DNA of 64,000 nucleotides from CAWCTB01 sp963798275 (GTDB lineage: Bacteria; Acidobacteriota; Terriglobia; Terriglobales; Acidobacteriaceae). The notes beneath the pieces were generated by a model that saw only the letters and a list, made by a program, of their open reading frames with translations, had not been told where the DNA came from and ran no database searches. The DNA is taken from positions 124,001 through 188,000 of the forward strand of contig CAWCTB010000039.1 in the NCBI GenBank assembly GCA_963798275.1, written 5' to 3'. Below are positions 36,089 to 46,419 of this stretch, one piece after another. Position numbers and translations under genes: made by a program. Within the stretch, counting starts at the first letter, position 1. Every line of letters starts with the position of its first letter.

Positions 36089-38375
36089 GTGAGATTTCGC
36101 CTCGCCCTGATCTGCTACCTCTTTCTAGCGATTCCGTTGGTATTACCGGCGCAAGAGTCCGGATCGACCCAGGCGCAAGGCGCCAAGCAACTGACCATCG
36201 AGGCGATCTTCGCTGATGGGGGAGTGCTCGGCCGCGCTCCTGAATCGATCACGTGGGCGCCCGACGGCTCACGGGTGGCGTTTGTGCAGCGGGATGACAG
36301 CGGGGAGAATGGCGCGCTGTATTACCTCGATCCCAGCAACCCCAAGCCGGCGGTGCTGGTGACCAGCGAGAAGCTGGCGTCGCTGGCTCCGCCGATCAGC
36401 TCCATTAAGGATGAGCGCCAGAAGGAGAACCGGCAGCGTTACTCGGTGGCGGCCTATCTCTGGTCGCCCGACTCGAAGAACCTGCTATTCGATTCGAATG
36501 GCCAGCTCTGGCTCTACCACCTCGACAGCGGCACCGGTTTGCAGCTCACTTCCAGCAACGAGCCAAGCAGCGACCCCAAGTTTTCGCCCAGCGGTGACCG
36601 CGTCGCCTACGTGCGCAAGCACAATCTCTACGTCCGCAACGTCGCCAACGGCAAGGAAGAGGCGCTTACCAAGGACACCGATTCCGACCTGCTCAACGGG
36701 GAAGTGGACTGGGTGTACAAGGAAGAACTGGAGGCACGCAGCAATTATTTCTGGTCGCCGGACGGCAAGCAGATCGTCTTTCTGCAGATGAATGAAAAGG
36801 ACGTCCCGACCTATCCGATCACCGATTGGATTCCGACCCACCCCACGGTTGACGAAGAGAAATACCCCAAGGCAGGCGACCCCAATCCCGGGGTTCGACT
36901 CGCCGTGGTGAACTCGGGCGGCGGCAAGATGAAGTGGCTCTCTGCGGGCGGCGGCAGCACTGGCTCGTCTGCCGTTGGGCAACGATCCCAACGTTCTCAT
37001 TCCGCGCTTCGGATGGGTGCGTCCGGGAATGGTTTGGGCCATCGTGCTCAACCGGATTCAGGACCGGGTGGACCTGTACTTCGTCGATGTGAATAGCGGC
37101 AAATCGCAATTGATGATGACCGAGACCAGCGACGCATGGGTTGAGTCACATGAATTCGAGCTGCTCAAATCGGGGGACCGCTTTCTCTGGATCAGTTGGC
37201 GCGACGGTCATAGCCACATTTACTTGTACCAGTTCGATAAGCAGAATCCGCTCAGCGCTCCGGCGCAGAACGTGAAGCAGCTCACCAGCGGCGACTGGGA
37301 GGTCGAGAGTATCGAAGCGGTGGATGACAAACAGGGCGTCATCTACTTCGCGGGCAACGAAGGGGACTGGCGGCAGGCGAACGTCTTCGCTGTCGGCCTT
37401 GACGGGCAGAACTTCCATCGCGTGTCGAAAGAGAATGGAACGCACGGGGCGACTTTCGAACCGGCCAGCGCCAAATATTACGTTGACACCTATTCGGCGC
37501 TCATGACGTCTCCCAGACTGTCTCTCTGTACGGTCGAAGGTAGCTGTACGGTATTTTGGCAGCCGCGCAGCGTGGAGAGTTACAACCTGGTAGCGCCCAA
37601 GGCGGTTGAGTTCACCGCGGCGGACGGCAAAACCAAGCTTCTGGGAACCATTTTGTTGCCGAGCGGCGGGCCGATGATGGCGAACGGCAAAGCGCCGCTG
37701 ATCGTGAATCCCTACGGAGGCCCGGGAGTACAGACCGTGCGCGATGCCTGGGGAGGAGGCGGGCTACTGTTCGACGAGATTCTCGCCCGCCAGGGGTTTG
37801 CCGTGCTGCACGTCGACAATCGCGGCATGTCGAATCGAGGGAAAGCCTTTGTGCTGCCCGTAAAGCACGACCTCGGCGAGAACGAATTCAACGACCAGAT
37901 AGCGTCAGTCAAGCAGGCGCTGCAAGAGTTCCCCCAACTGGACGGCAGCCGCCTGGGCTTCTGGGGATGGAGCTATGGCGGTTACTTCACGCTTTACACG
38001 CTGGAACATACCGACATGTTCAAGACCGGCGTATCGGTCGCCCCCGTGACCGACTGGCACAATTACGACTCGATATACACCGAGCGCTACATGGGCCTGC
38101 CGAAGGACAACGAGGAGAGCTACAAGAAAAGCTCGCCGGTGAATTTCGCCGCCGACCTGAAGGGCAGCCTGCTCGAGGTGCACGGCACCAGCGACGATAA
38201 TGTGCACTTCCAGAACACCGTGCAGATGGTGAATAACTTCATCAACTCGGGCAAGCAGTTCCAGCTGATGATTTACCCGCGCAAGACGCACGGCATCGCT
38301 GGAAAGGCTGCGCGTACCCATTTGTTCCACCTGATCGAAGACCATTTCGAAGAGAACCTGGCGCCAGGCAAATAG
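36089..38375 (+). CDS. Secreted S9 peptidase, dipeptidyl-peptidase IV type (break near 36965)
   Basis: The GTG start at 36089 with GGGAG upstream opens a signal peptide (LALICYLFLAIPLVLPAQ). The N-terminal beta-propeller (WAPDGSRVAFVQRD, WSPDSKNLLFDSN, VDWVYKEELEARSNYFWSPDG) carries the DPP-IV double-Glu EE motif that docks the substrate amino terminus. One base is off near 36965. The catalytic domain has the nucleophile in GWSYGGYFT, Asp in HGTSDDNVH and His in RKTHGI. About 760 residues in all. It releases N-terminal dipeptides, probably for peptide scavenging. Confidence 0.9.
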
Positions 38376-38390
38376 CAGTTTGGCGCTTCC

Positions 38391-39704
38391 ATGAGGATGC
38401 ATCGCGAAATGTCGAAACGAAGTGTGCTTCTCCTCCTTGTTGCCCTGTTGTTCTCCGTCACGCTCCATGCGCAGCAGCCTGCGGCAGCCCCGACGCGCAC
38501 TATCGTTCGCGCCGGACGGCTACTTGACGTCAAGACTGGAAAAACCCTGACCAACCAAGCGATCGTCATAGAGAAGGACAAGATCGTGAGCGTTGGCCCG
38601 GACAACGGAACCAGTGCCGGCCCGGACGTGACCGTCATAGATCTGTCGGGCAAAACGGTTTTGCCCGGACTGATCGACGCGCACACCCACCTGACCTTCA
38701 ATCCCAGGTTCGGATACGACACGCTGGCCATCTCGGTCCCGCGTGAGGCGCTAATTGGCGCCAAGAATGCGCGCGTCACCTTGCTCGCCGGATTCACCAT
38801 CGTGCGCAATGTTGGAGCCAGAGGATATTCGGACATTGCTTTGCGTGACGCCATCAATGCGGGCGACGTGCCGGGGCCGCGCATCGACGCCAGCGGGCCT
38901 CCCCTGGGAATCACCGGCGGGCATTGCGATAACAATCTGCTGCCGTACGAGTATCACGCGACTGCCGACGGCGTCGCCGACGGCGTTGAGAACGTGCAGC
39001 ACAAGGTCCGCGAGGTCATCAAGTACGGAGCCGACGTGGTCAAAATTTGTGCGACCGGCGGCGTGCTCTCGTTAGGCGACAATCCGCAACATTCGCAGTA
39101 CACGCAGGAGGAGTTGCGCGCCATCGTGGCCGACGCCCACCGGCTCGGCCGCAAGGTGGCGGCACACGCGCACGGAGCGGAAGGCATCCGCTGGGCCGCC
39201 GAGGCGGGGGTGGATTCCGTCGAGCACGGGTCGTATATCGACGATGCGGGCATCGCAGCCATGAAACAGCACGGAACGTACCTGGTCCCGACGCTCTACC
39301 TCGGCGACTGGATGATTGAGAACGCGGCCAAGACCGGCATGCCGCCGCAGATGCTGGCCAAGGCGCAGGAAGTGATTCCCGCCGCGCGCAAGAACATCGC
39401 GCATGCCTTCGCCAGCGGCGTGAAAGTGGGCTTCGGAACCGATGCAGCGGTCTATCCGCACGGCCTCAACGCGCACGAGTTCGCGGTCATGGTGAAGCTG
39501 GGACTGACGCCGCTGCAGGCGATCCAGGCCGCCACGGTGAACGATGCGGACCTGCTGGGCTGGTCCGATCGCGTCGGGACCATCGAGCCCAACCACTTCG
39601 CCGACCTGATCGCAGTGGACGGCGACCCATTGCAGGACGTGACGTTGCTGGAGCGGGTGAAGTTCGTGATGAAGGGCGGGGTGGTGTACAAGGACGAGCA
39701 CTGA
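38391..39704 (+). CDS. Exported amidohydrolase, imidazolonepropionase-like
   Basis: 437 residues. A signal peptide (RSVLLLLVALLFSVTLHAQ) precedes a metal-dependent TIM barrel: LPGLIDAHTHL (first two His ligands), ADVVKICATGG (carboxylated Lys), KVAAHAHG, SVEHGSYID and GFGTDAAVYPHG (final Asp). It is related to prolidase-type Xaa-Pro amidohydrolases, which suits its position 16 bases after the DPP-IV-like peptidase as a probable two-gene peptide-degradation unit. ATG 38391, 38397 and 38409 are all possible starts. Confidence 0.88.
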   Translation: MRMHREMSKRSVLLLLVALLFSVTLHAQQPAAAPTRTIVRAGRLLDVKTGKTLTNQAIVIEKDKIVSVGPDNGTSAGPDVTVIDLSGKTVLPGLIDAHTHLTFNPRFGYDTLAISVPREALIGAKNARVTLLAGFTIVRNVGARGYSDIALRDAINAGDVPGPRIDASGPPLGITGGHCDNNLLPYEYHATADGVADGVENVQHKVREVIKYGADVVKICATGGVLSLGDNPQHSQYTQEELRAIVADAHRLGRKVAAHAHGAEGIRWAAEAGVDSVEHGSYIDDAGIAAMKQHGTYLVPTLYLGDWMIENAAKTGMPPQMLAKAQEVIPAARKNIAHAFASGVKVGFGTDAAVYPHGLNAHEFAVMVKLGLTPLQAIQAATVNDADLLGWSDRVGTIEPNHFADLIAVDGDPLQDVTLLERVKFVMKGGVVYKDEH

Positions 39705-39786
39705 TCAGTGCGGCTTCTACTTGCCCATGCCTGTACTTTCTGTTTGAATTCGGAGACACGGATACCGCACTCCCGGGAGCACCACG

Positions 39787-41365
39787 CTGGCGACCCAAAT
39801 ATTCGCGTGCAAGTCCATCGATAAGCTCATCTCCGATTCGGAGGAGCCCGAACATCGCTTAAAAAAGACGCTCGGCCCGTGGTCGCTCACAGCCTTGGGC
39901 ATTGGCGCCGTCATCGGATCGGGCATTTTCACCGTAATCGGCACAGCGATTGCCGGACAAAAGTTCGATACTTCGTCGATCCTGAACGCCCCGCTCGCCG
40001 ACTACATCATCCATCACTCGGCAACGCTGGGGCGTCCGGGCGCGGGGCCGGCGCTCGCGTTGTCGCTGGTGTTGGTCGCGATCGTCTGTTTATTCACCGC
40101 GCTCTGCTACGCCGAACTGGCGTCGATGATCCCCATTGCGGGCAGCGCCTACACCTACACCTACGCCACCATGGGAGAGTTGATCGCCTGGATCATCGGC
40201 TGGGACCTTATCCTGGAATATGCCGTGAGCAACATGGCGGTGAGCGTGGGTTTCGCCGCCCACCTGGTCGACGGATTCGACTGGTTCGGATGGCATCCGT
40301 CCCTGCGCTGGATTTCGCCCGCGTATCTGCCGTCCGGTTTGAGCGACCTGAAGGGTGACGTGCTGTACGCGCCGGGCTGGCATTTCGGCTTCAACATTCC
40401 GGCGTTTCTCATCGTTATGCTGTTGACGGTCGTCCTGGTGCGCGGCATCCGCGAATCGGCGGAGGCCAACAATGTGATGGTGATCCTGAAAATATCGGCC
40501 ATCCTGGCCTTCGTCTTCGTCGGGCATGCGCTTCATCCACCCGTCCAACTACCATCCGTTTGCTCCGGAAGGGTGGTCGGGCGTGCTCACCGGCGGCTCG
40601 ATCATTTTCTTCACCTACATCGGCTTCGATTCGGTTTCCACGGCTGCGGAAGAGGCCCGCAATCCGCAACGCGATCTCCCCATCGGCATCATCGCCACGC
40701 TGATCGTCTGCACTCTGTTGTACATTTCGGTCGCCGTGGTACTGACCGGCATCGTGAACTGGAAGACGCTGCTCGACGATGCCGCCCCGGTGGTCAACAG
40801 CATGAAGAAGCTGACGCTGCTGACCGGATCGCACACCTTGCACTGGACGCGGCTGGCGGTGCTGTTCGGCGCGATGATGGGGATGATCTCGTCGCTGCTG
40901 GTGTTCCAACTGGGACAGGCGCGGGTCTGGTTTGCCATGTCGCGCGACGGCCTGCTGCCCAAGTTGTTCAGTCATGTGCATCCCAGGTTCCGGACGCCAT
41001 CGACTGCGACCTGGATCGCCGGATTCCTGGTTGGCATTCCGGGCGGAATTCTCGATATCGGAACGCTGGCGGATTTGTCGAACATTGGAACGCTGTTTGC
41101 CTTCGTGCTGGTCTCGATCGGGGTGATCATCCTGCGCTACAAGCAGCCGGAGCGGAGGCGTGGATTCCGGGCTCCGGGCGGCCTGGCTGCGCCCATTCTC
41201 AGCGTTATGTTCTGCGTGCTCCTCATGGCGGGTCTGCCGATTCTCACCTGGCTGCGCTTCTTCGTGTGGCTGGCAATCGGATTGACTGTGTACATGCTCT
41301 ACAGCCGCAACCACAGCGAGTTCTGCCCCGAGGACCGCAAGGTCGCGGCGGCGGGCAAACGGTAG
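39787..41365 (+). CDS. APC-superfamily amino-acid permease (CTG start; break near 40525)
   Basis: The conserved N-terminus (ATQIFACKSIDKLISDSEEP, then HRLKKTLGPWSLTALGIGAVIGSGIF) has no ATG, GTG or TTG. The only start in the right place is CTG 39787, seven bases after GGGAG. About 12-13 helices follow. One extra base near 40525 (FVFVG then MRFIHPSNYHPF) splits the frame. Later blocks include FFTYIGFDSVSTAAEEARNPQRDLP, typical of cationic-amino-acid transporters. Full length about 525 residues. The substrate is unproven. Confidence 0.87.
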
Positions 41366-41376
41366 CGGCATACTGG

Positions 41377-42429
41377 ATGGACAACTCGTCTGACCACTCG
41401 CCTAGTGATTTCATCGGCTGTCTTCCCAAGGCAGAGCTGCACCTGCATCTGGAAGGCACGGTCGATCCGCCGACGCTGGCGGAGCTGAGCCGACGGCATC
41501 CGACGCCGCTTTCGACCGAGAACAACCGCTACACCAACATCGAAGACAGCGGCCGCGTCTTCACGGAAGAAGACGCTCACGCGCTCTACCAGTACCGGAA
41601 CTTTACTGGTTTTCTGCTGGCTTTTAAGGCAGTGACCGAGCGCCTGCGTACCGCCGACGACTACGAACTGATCGCCTACCGCATGATGCAAAAGCTGCAC
41701 GCGCAGAATGTTCTACATGCGGAGGTGTACGTCTCGGTTGGAGTGGTGCACTGGCGCGGCGGCGAGTTCACACCGCTCTTCGAAGGCCTGGAGCGGGGAC
41801 GCGCGCGCGGCGAGCGAGATTTCGGCCTGTCGCTGCTCTGGATCTTCGACGCGGTGCGGCATTTCGGCGTGGAGGCAGCACGGCGCGTGGTCGAGGAGGC
41901 GATTCGCTGCCAAGATCGCAATGTGATCGGCATCGGACTCGGCGGCGATGAACGACGCGCCGGTCCTGAACAATTCCGTGAGGTCTACCAAGTGGCTCGC
42001 GACAACGGCCTCCGGCTAACCGTCCACGCCGGAGAAACCGTTGGGGCGGAATCAATCTGGGGCGCGCTGCGCGAGCTCAAGGCGGACCGCATCGGGCATG
42101 GTTTACGTGCGATCGACGATCCCGAGCTGGTGCGCTATCTGGCGGCCAACCGCATCCCCATCGAGGCCTGCGTCACCAGCAACCTGCTTACCGGCTCCTG
42201 TTCGTCTCTAGCAGAGCATCCCGTGCGCAAGCTTTTCGAGGCGGGAGTCATGGTAACGCTGAACACGGACGACCCGGACATGTTCCGCACGTCGCTGCTG
42301 CGCGAATATGAAATCGCACAGGAGACCTTCGGCTTCAGCGAAGACCAACTACGCGAGTTGGCTAAGAATTCGTTCCGCGCCTCGTTTTTGCCCGAGGGCC
42401 GCAAGCAGGAGTTCCTGTCGAAGTTCTAA
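41377..42429 (+). CDS. add: Adenosine deaminase family protein
   Basis: 350 residues. Metal and catalytic blocks: KAELHLHLEG (HxH), TVHAGETVGAESIW (His and Glu), RIGHGLRAIDD, and LNTDDPDMFRTSL (Asp ligand). SNLLTGSC also matches. It deaminates adenosine to inosine; adenine deaminases of the same fold are the alternative. ATG 41377 sits 12 bases after the permease stop, suggesting an operon with it. The C-terminal and core motifs are unbroken. Confidence 0.9.
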   Translation: MDNSSDHSPSDFIGCLPKAELHLHLEGTVDPPTLAELSRRHPTPLSTENNRYTNIEDSGRVFTEEDAHALYQYRNFTGFLLAFKAVTERLRTADDYELIAYRMMQKLHAQNVLHAEVYVSVGVVHWRGGEFTPLFEGLERGRARGERDFGLSLLWIFDAVRHFGVEAARRVVEEAIRCQDRNVIGIGLGGDERRAGPEQFREVYQVARDNGLRLTVHAGETVGAESIWGALRELKADRIGHGLRAIDDPELVRYLAANRIPIEACVTSNLLTGSCSSLAEHPVRKLFEAGVMVTLNTDDPDMFRTSLLREYEIAQETFGFSEDQLRELAKNSFRASFLPEGRKQEFLSKF

Positions 42430-42447
42430 AATCAGCCAACAAAGATC

Positions 42448-43137
42448 ATGCCTAAACACATCGGAATTGTTGCCTGCAGTGCGGAAGGGGCTGCGCTCTG
42501 CTATCGCACCATTTGCGACGAAGCGCCGGCCCTGATGGGAAGGCACCGGCACCCGGAAGTCTCGATGCACACCCACTGCTTGGCCGATTACATGGATTGC
42601 ATCTACGCCGGCGACTGGGAGGCGGTGGCCGATCTCATGCTGTCTTCGGCCAACAAATTGGCGAAGACGGGGACTGATTTTCTGATCTCCCCCGACAACA
42701 CCATCCACCGCGCCTTTGCGCTGGTCGAGCCCAGGTCGCCGCTGCCCTGGCTGCACATCGTCGAAGAGGTGGCTGCCGTAGCGCAGTCCCGCGGCTTCCG
42801 CAAGCTGGCGATCACGGGAACGAAATACACGATGGCAGGTCCGGTCTATCCCGAGAGGCTGCAGTCACGAGACATCGAGTACCTGTTACCGCAGGCGGAG
42901 GAATGCGCGCGCATCGACCAGATCATCATGGACGAGTTGGTGAATGGAATTTTCACCGATGAATCGCGCGGCTATTTCCGGCAGGTCATCGCGAGATTGA
43001 AGAACGAAGGCTGCGACGCCGTGGTGCTGGGATGCACCGAAATTCCACTGATCGTGGACGAGCGCTTGTCACCGCTGCCAACCCTGGATTCGACGCGAAT
43101 CCTGGCGCGGGCGGCGCTGGGCAAAGCGCTGGAATGA
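42448..43137 (+). CDS. Aspartate/glutamate racemase-family protein lacking the first catalytic Cys
   Basis: 229 residues. GIVACSAEGAALCYR opens the fold, and the second-half signature VVLGCTEIPLIV retains its catalytic Cys. The first-half signature, normally xxCNTxH, reads ISPDNTIHRAF: Asp replaces Cys. Two-base racemisation is therefore unlikely to be standard, and it may act like the one-Cys arylmalonate-decarboxylase or isomerase relatives. It is 18 bases after the deaminase on the same strand. Confidence 0.82.
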   Translation: MPKHIGIVACSAEGAALCYRTICDEAPALMGRHRHPEVSMHTHCLADYMDCIYAGDWEAVADLMLSSANKLAKTGTDFLISPDNTIHRAFALVEPRSPLPWLHIVEEVAAVAQSRGFRKLAITGTKYTMAGPVYPERLQSRDIEYLLPQAEECARIDQIIMDELVNGIFTDESRGYFRQVIARLKNEGCDAVVLGCTEIPLIVDERLSPLPTLDSTRILARAALGKALE

Positions 43138-43141
43138 GCCG

Positions 43142-44215
43142 CTATTTGTTGGTCCCGGCCTTCTTCAGGATCTCTTCGGCAAAATAGTTCTCGATCTTTG
43201 CCTGATCCCGGATGACGTCGTAATAAGCCGCTTTCAGCAACTGTTCGCGGCGGTCGCGCAGTTGCTCACGAATCGCCTGCTGCACTCGAGGGTCACCCAA
43301 CTCGCGCTGCCCGGCCGCTTCCTTGCTGATGAGGCGGACCACGCGGTAACCGTAGATCTGGTGGCTATTGGGATCGGCCACCGGAAGCACAGGGGTGTAC
43401 TGTCCGGGTTTGAGCTTGTTGATGGCGTCGAAGGCGAACTTGTCTCCCTTCAACGACGACTCCGGAATAAAGCCCAGGTCGCCGCCGTTCTGCGAGGTCT
43501 CCGGCTGCTCGGAATAGGCCATGGCAACTGAGGCGAAGTCTTCGCCGCTGTCGAGCCGGTTCTGTATCATCTGGATCTTCTTGCGGGCCTCGGGCTCGCT
43601 CTGCGCCTTGCCGGCGTTCTTTACCTGCGGATTCGGTTGGGTGGTGACCAGGATTTGCGCCAGATGGTATTGGGGCTCGATGAGGTTGAACTCGGCCTTG
43701 TGCTGGTTGTAGTAGTTGGTGATGTCGCTGTCGGAAATATTGATCTTGGACGTGACTTCCTTGTTCAGGACCTTCTCGACGGTGAGCGAGCGGCGCAGGT
43801 CGCGCTTGAAGTCGTCCAAGGTTATGCCGCGGGCTTTAAGCCGCTTGTCGAACTCTTCCTGGCTGAACGGTGCCTTGATCTCGGCTAGCTTGGCGTTCAC
43901 TTCATCATCGGTGGCCAGCAGTCCAAGTTTCTCAGCGCGCTGCATGAGAATTTCGTTATCGATCAACTCCTTCAGAATACTCAGGCGCAGGCTGTCGGCC
44001 TGCTCATCGGTCGGCTTCTGGGGAGCATCGGCGGTCTGGTTGTTGTAGTACTTGTCAACTTCCGTACGGGAGATGGTTCGGCCGTTAACGCTGGCCATGA
44101 CGCCTTCCCCGCCCTTGTTGGTGTTGCACCCAATCGCTGACAGCAGCAGGATGAGAGCCGCAGTGACAACCGCAATCATCCGGAGGCTACGTTTACCCTC
44201 GCGGTCCAGTTTCAA
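43142..44215 (-). CDS. Lipoprotein peptidyl-prolyl isomerase, SurA/PpiC type
   Basis: 357 residues. TTG 44215, preceded by AGGAGG at nine bases, gives KLDREGKRSLRM then a lipoprotein signal ending LSAIGC. A SurA-like N-terminal helical chaperone region (ASVNGRTISRTEVDKYYNNQ) is followed by a parvulin domain at about 180-290 (EPQYHLAQILVTTQ...SGEDFASVAMAYSEQPETSQNGGDLGFIPES). It folds outer-membrane proteins. It is 72 bases downstream of a thioredoxin-fold lipoprotein, also for periplasmic folding. Confidence 0.9.
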   Translation of the reverse strand: MKLDREGKRSLRMIAVVTAALILLLSAIGCNTNKGGEGVMASVNGRTISRTEVDKYYNNQTADAPQKPTDEQADSLRLSILKELIDNEILMQRAEKLGLLATDDEVNAKLAEIKAPFSQEEFDKRLKARGITLDDFKRDLRRSLTVEKVLNKEVTSKINISDSDITNYYNQHKAEFNLIEPQYHLAQILVTTQPNPQVKNAGKAQSEPEARKKIQMIQNRLDSGEDFASVAMAYSEQPETSQNGGDLGFIPESSLKGDKFAFDAINKLKPGQYTPVLPVADPNSHQIYGYRVVRLISKEAAGQRELGDPRVQQAIREQLRDRREQLLKAAYYDVIRDQAKIENYFAEEILKKAGTNK

Positions 44216-44287
44216 GTCTTCCTACCTCCTGCGCGTTGTCGTGAGCCGGCAAAACTACGCTTTGCAACGAATTTCCGCTGTGCGCGA

Positions 44288-45262
44288 CTACTTTGACGCC
44301 GGCTTGGCGTCGGCGCCAGTGGACGGCGGAGCTGCCGGGGGTTGGATTCCCGCCGCCTTGAGCTGCTCATTGAGGACGGCACGAACGTCATCGGGATCGA
44401 CCGCACCTTCCAGCCGCTGGCCGTTGATAAACATGGTCGGGGTAGCATTTACGCCCACGGACTCAGCCTCGCTCATCGATGCCTTCAAGGTGGTATCGGG
44501 CTGTTGCTTGATGCACGCCTGCAGGCGGTTGGCATCAGCGCCGTTTTTCTTCCCGAAGTCCACCGCCAGCTTGTCTAACGCGGCGTCGGCATGATCGAGC
44601 CCCTTGTCACCGCTGATTTCTCGCTGGTTGGCATGCACGTAGTCGGCGAACTCCCAAAAGCCTTCGCCGCTTTCCTTGGCGAGGCAGTTGGCGTCATTGG
44701 CCGCCCGCTTGGCCCAAGGATGCATGGGCAGGGGATAGTCCTTGTAGATGATCTTCACGCGGTCGCCATATTGCGGCAGGATCTCTTGCATCAGGGTGGC
44801 ATGCATGCGCGAGCAGAACGGGCATTCAAAGTCATCGAAGTTGACGATAGTGACCTTGGCGTTAGGATTGCCGCGCACAGGCCGCCCCTGCACGTCGATC
44901 TTGTTCATCCGCTCGGCGTAGATGTCGCGCGTCAGATCGATCTTGGTCATGCGGGCCAGGGTCTTTCCGTCCCTGGACAGCAGAAAATCAAGCTTCTGCT
45001 CTTTGCCATGCCCGCTCAAAGTAAGTGTCACGCTGTCATAGCCCACCACGTCGCTGGGACGTGGGTCGGTTACGCTCACGCCTACGTCGGCAGGAAGCTC
45101 ATACTGTGCCCGCACCTGGCGCTCGATGCGCAGCTTCAGTTCCGGCGTGAGGGGAGCCACCGCCGTAGAAGCGACGGGAGTAGTGGACGGGTTTGTGGGC
45201 GGAGTGGACTGCGCCGAGCAGCCGGCGCAGACCAGTAGAAATACGACGGCTAGACGTCTCAT
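44288..45262 (-). CDS. Thioredoxin-fold lipoprotein, DsbA/DsbG-like
   Basis: 324 residues from ATG 45262. A short lipoprotein signal (AVVFLLVCAGC), a Thr/Pro-rich linker, an N-terminal domain of about 100 residues, then a DsbA-type fold with active site CPFC in VNFDDFECPFCSRMH and the cis-Pro loop GVNATPTMFING. It is a periplasmic disulfide oxidase or isomerase. A second in-frame ATG at 45295 would lengthen the signal region unnaturally. It is upstream of the PPIase. Confidence 0.88.
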   Translation of the reverse strand: MRRLAVVFLLVCAGCSAQSTPPTNPSTTPVASTAVAPLTPELKLRIERQVRAQYELPADVGVSVTDPRPSDVVGYDSVTLTLSGHGKEQKLDFLLSRDGKTLARMTKIDLTRDIYAERMNKIDVQGRPVRGNPNAKVTIVNFDDFECPFCSRMHATLMQEILPQYGDRVKIIYKDYPLPMHPWAKRAANDANCLAKESGEGFWEFADYVHANQREISGDKGLDHADAALDKLAVDFGKKNGADANRLQACIKQQPDTTLKASMSEAESVGVNATPTMFINGQRLEGAVDPDDVRAVLNEQLKAAGIQPPAAPPSTGADAKPASK

Positions 45263-45390
45263 CAGCAAATACCAGATACCTTCGAAGGAGAGCATTGAAT
45301 CTTTGATTATCTCATGGACGACTAGATGGCGTTCCGCAAGTTCGTGCCATCACTCTAAACAGCGGCATTGCGGAGAACGGCGTCACCTCA

Positions 45391-45454
45391 GCGGCTAAAG
45401 CCGCACCCATGAACGCGCTTTTGCGGCACGGCTGAAGCCGTGCCCTTTCAAAAC
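45391..45454. repeat. Palindromic intergenic repeat, 45.4-kb copy
   Basis: GCGGCTAAAGCCGC (45391-45404) and GGCACGGCTGAAGCCGTGCC (45425-45444) with the CTTTCAAAAC tail (45445-45454). It matches the copies at 2.9 and 10.1 kb in order and tail. Confidence 0.7.
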
Positions 45455-45504
45455 AACGTCGAGTTAGTCTGCAAACTTCCGGGACGCCACACTAGTGCGG
45501 GCTG

Positions 45505-46378
45505 CTATCCGGCTGAGGGTTTTCGCAGATTGTCAATCGCCAGGATCGCATTCATCGATCCCGAGCGGAAGCCCTCCAGATCGAGGGTGACATACTTAAA
45601 TCCCAGTGCTTTGAAGATGCGGGTGAACTCGGCCGCCATCGCCGGCGTCATGGCGCGGGGCAGTTCTAGGCGGGCAATCTCAATGCGCACGATGTCGCCA
45701 TGATGGCGAACGCGAAACTGGCGAAATCCCAAGGCTCGCAATGCATCTTCACCATGTTCTACTACCCGCAGCGCCTCCTGCGTCACTGGCCGGCCGTACT
45801 CGATGCGCGAGGACAGACAGGCGGAAGCAGGTTTGTCCCAGACCCGCAGGCCTGCTGTCTGCGCAAGTTGCCGGATGTCGCTCTTGGTCAATCCAGCCTC
45901 GAGCAGCGGAGCCGCCACCTGGTGTTGCTGCGCGGCCTGCTGCCCGGGGCGGTAATCGCCCTGGTCGTCAACATTCACGCCGTAGGCAATGGTCTGGAAC
46001 GCCAATCGTACGCGGAAGTTTTCCATAACGGTGAACAGTTCGTCTTTGCAATGGAAGCAGCGCGCCGCGTCGTTGCGGCGGTACTCGGGGCCGGTCCATC
46101 TCACCGGTATTGACGATACGCAGCGGAATGCCTTGTTCTTCGGCGAAGGCGAGCGCGTCGTGCATTTGCGAGCGGGCCAGGCTGGGCGAATCGGCCAGCA
46201 CGGCGATCATGTTCTCGCGCAGTTCACGGTGGGCCGCCCACGCCAGATAGGCGGAGTCCACACCTCCGGAGTAGGCCACCATCACCTGCCCGTACGAGCG
46301 CAGCAAGCGGAGGAATTCCCGTTCCTTGACGGCGAGAGACTCGGGTTCCGCGGTGAGGTTGGAGGACGGAGCTGACAT
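45505..46378 (-). CDS. larE: LarE-like ATP-dependent sacrificial sulfur transferase (break near 46095)
   Basis: ATG 46378 starts MSAPSSNL. The PP-loop is VAYSGGVDSAYLA. After the break come CFHCKDELF and DKPASACLSSRIEYGRPVT, the LarE family blocks. About 290 residues. LarE adenylylates and thiolates the precursor of the nickel-pincer cofactor of lactate racemase, giving up its own cysteine; the Cys in PASACLSSRI corresponds to that position. larA, larB and larC are not in the window, so a tRNA-thiolase-like role of the same fold remains possible. Confidence 0.85.
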
Positions 46379-46419
46379 GGGCCCATTGTATGACACAAGG
46401 CGGGCTGGGGGATCGCGGG

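Noticed and set aside
39895..42429. Single open frame joining permease and adenosine deaminase into a fusion
   Set aside because: After 40525 the frame leaves the permease reading (which continues in another frame to 41365) and re-enters sense only at MDNSSDHSPS; the middle is nonsense created by one extra base.
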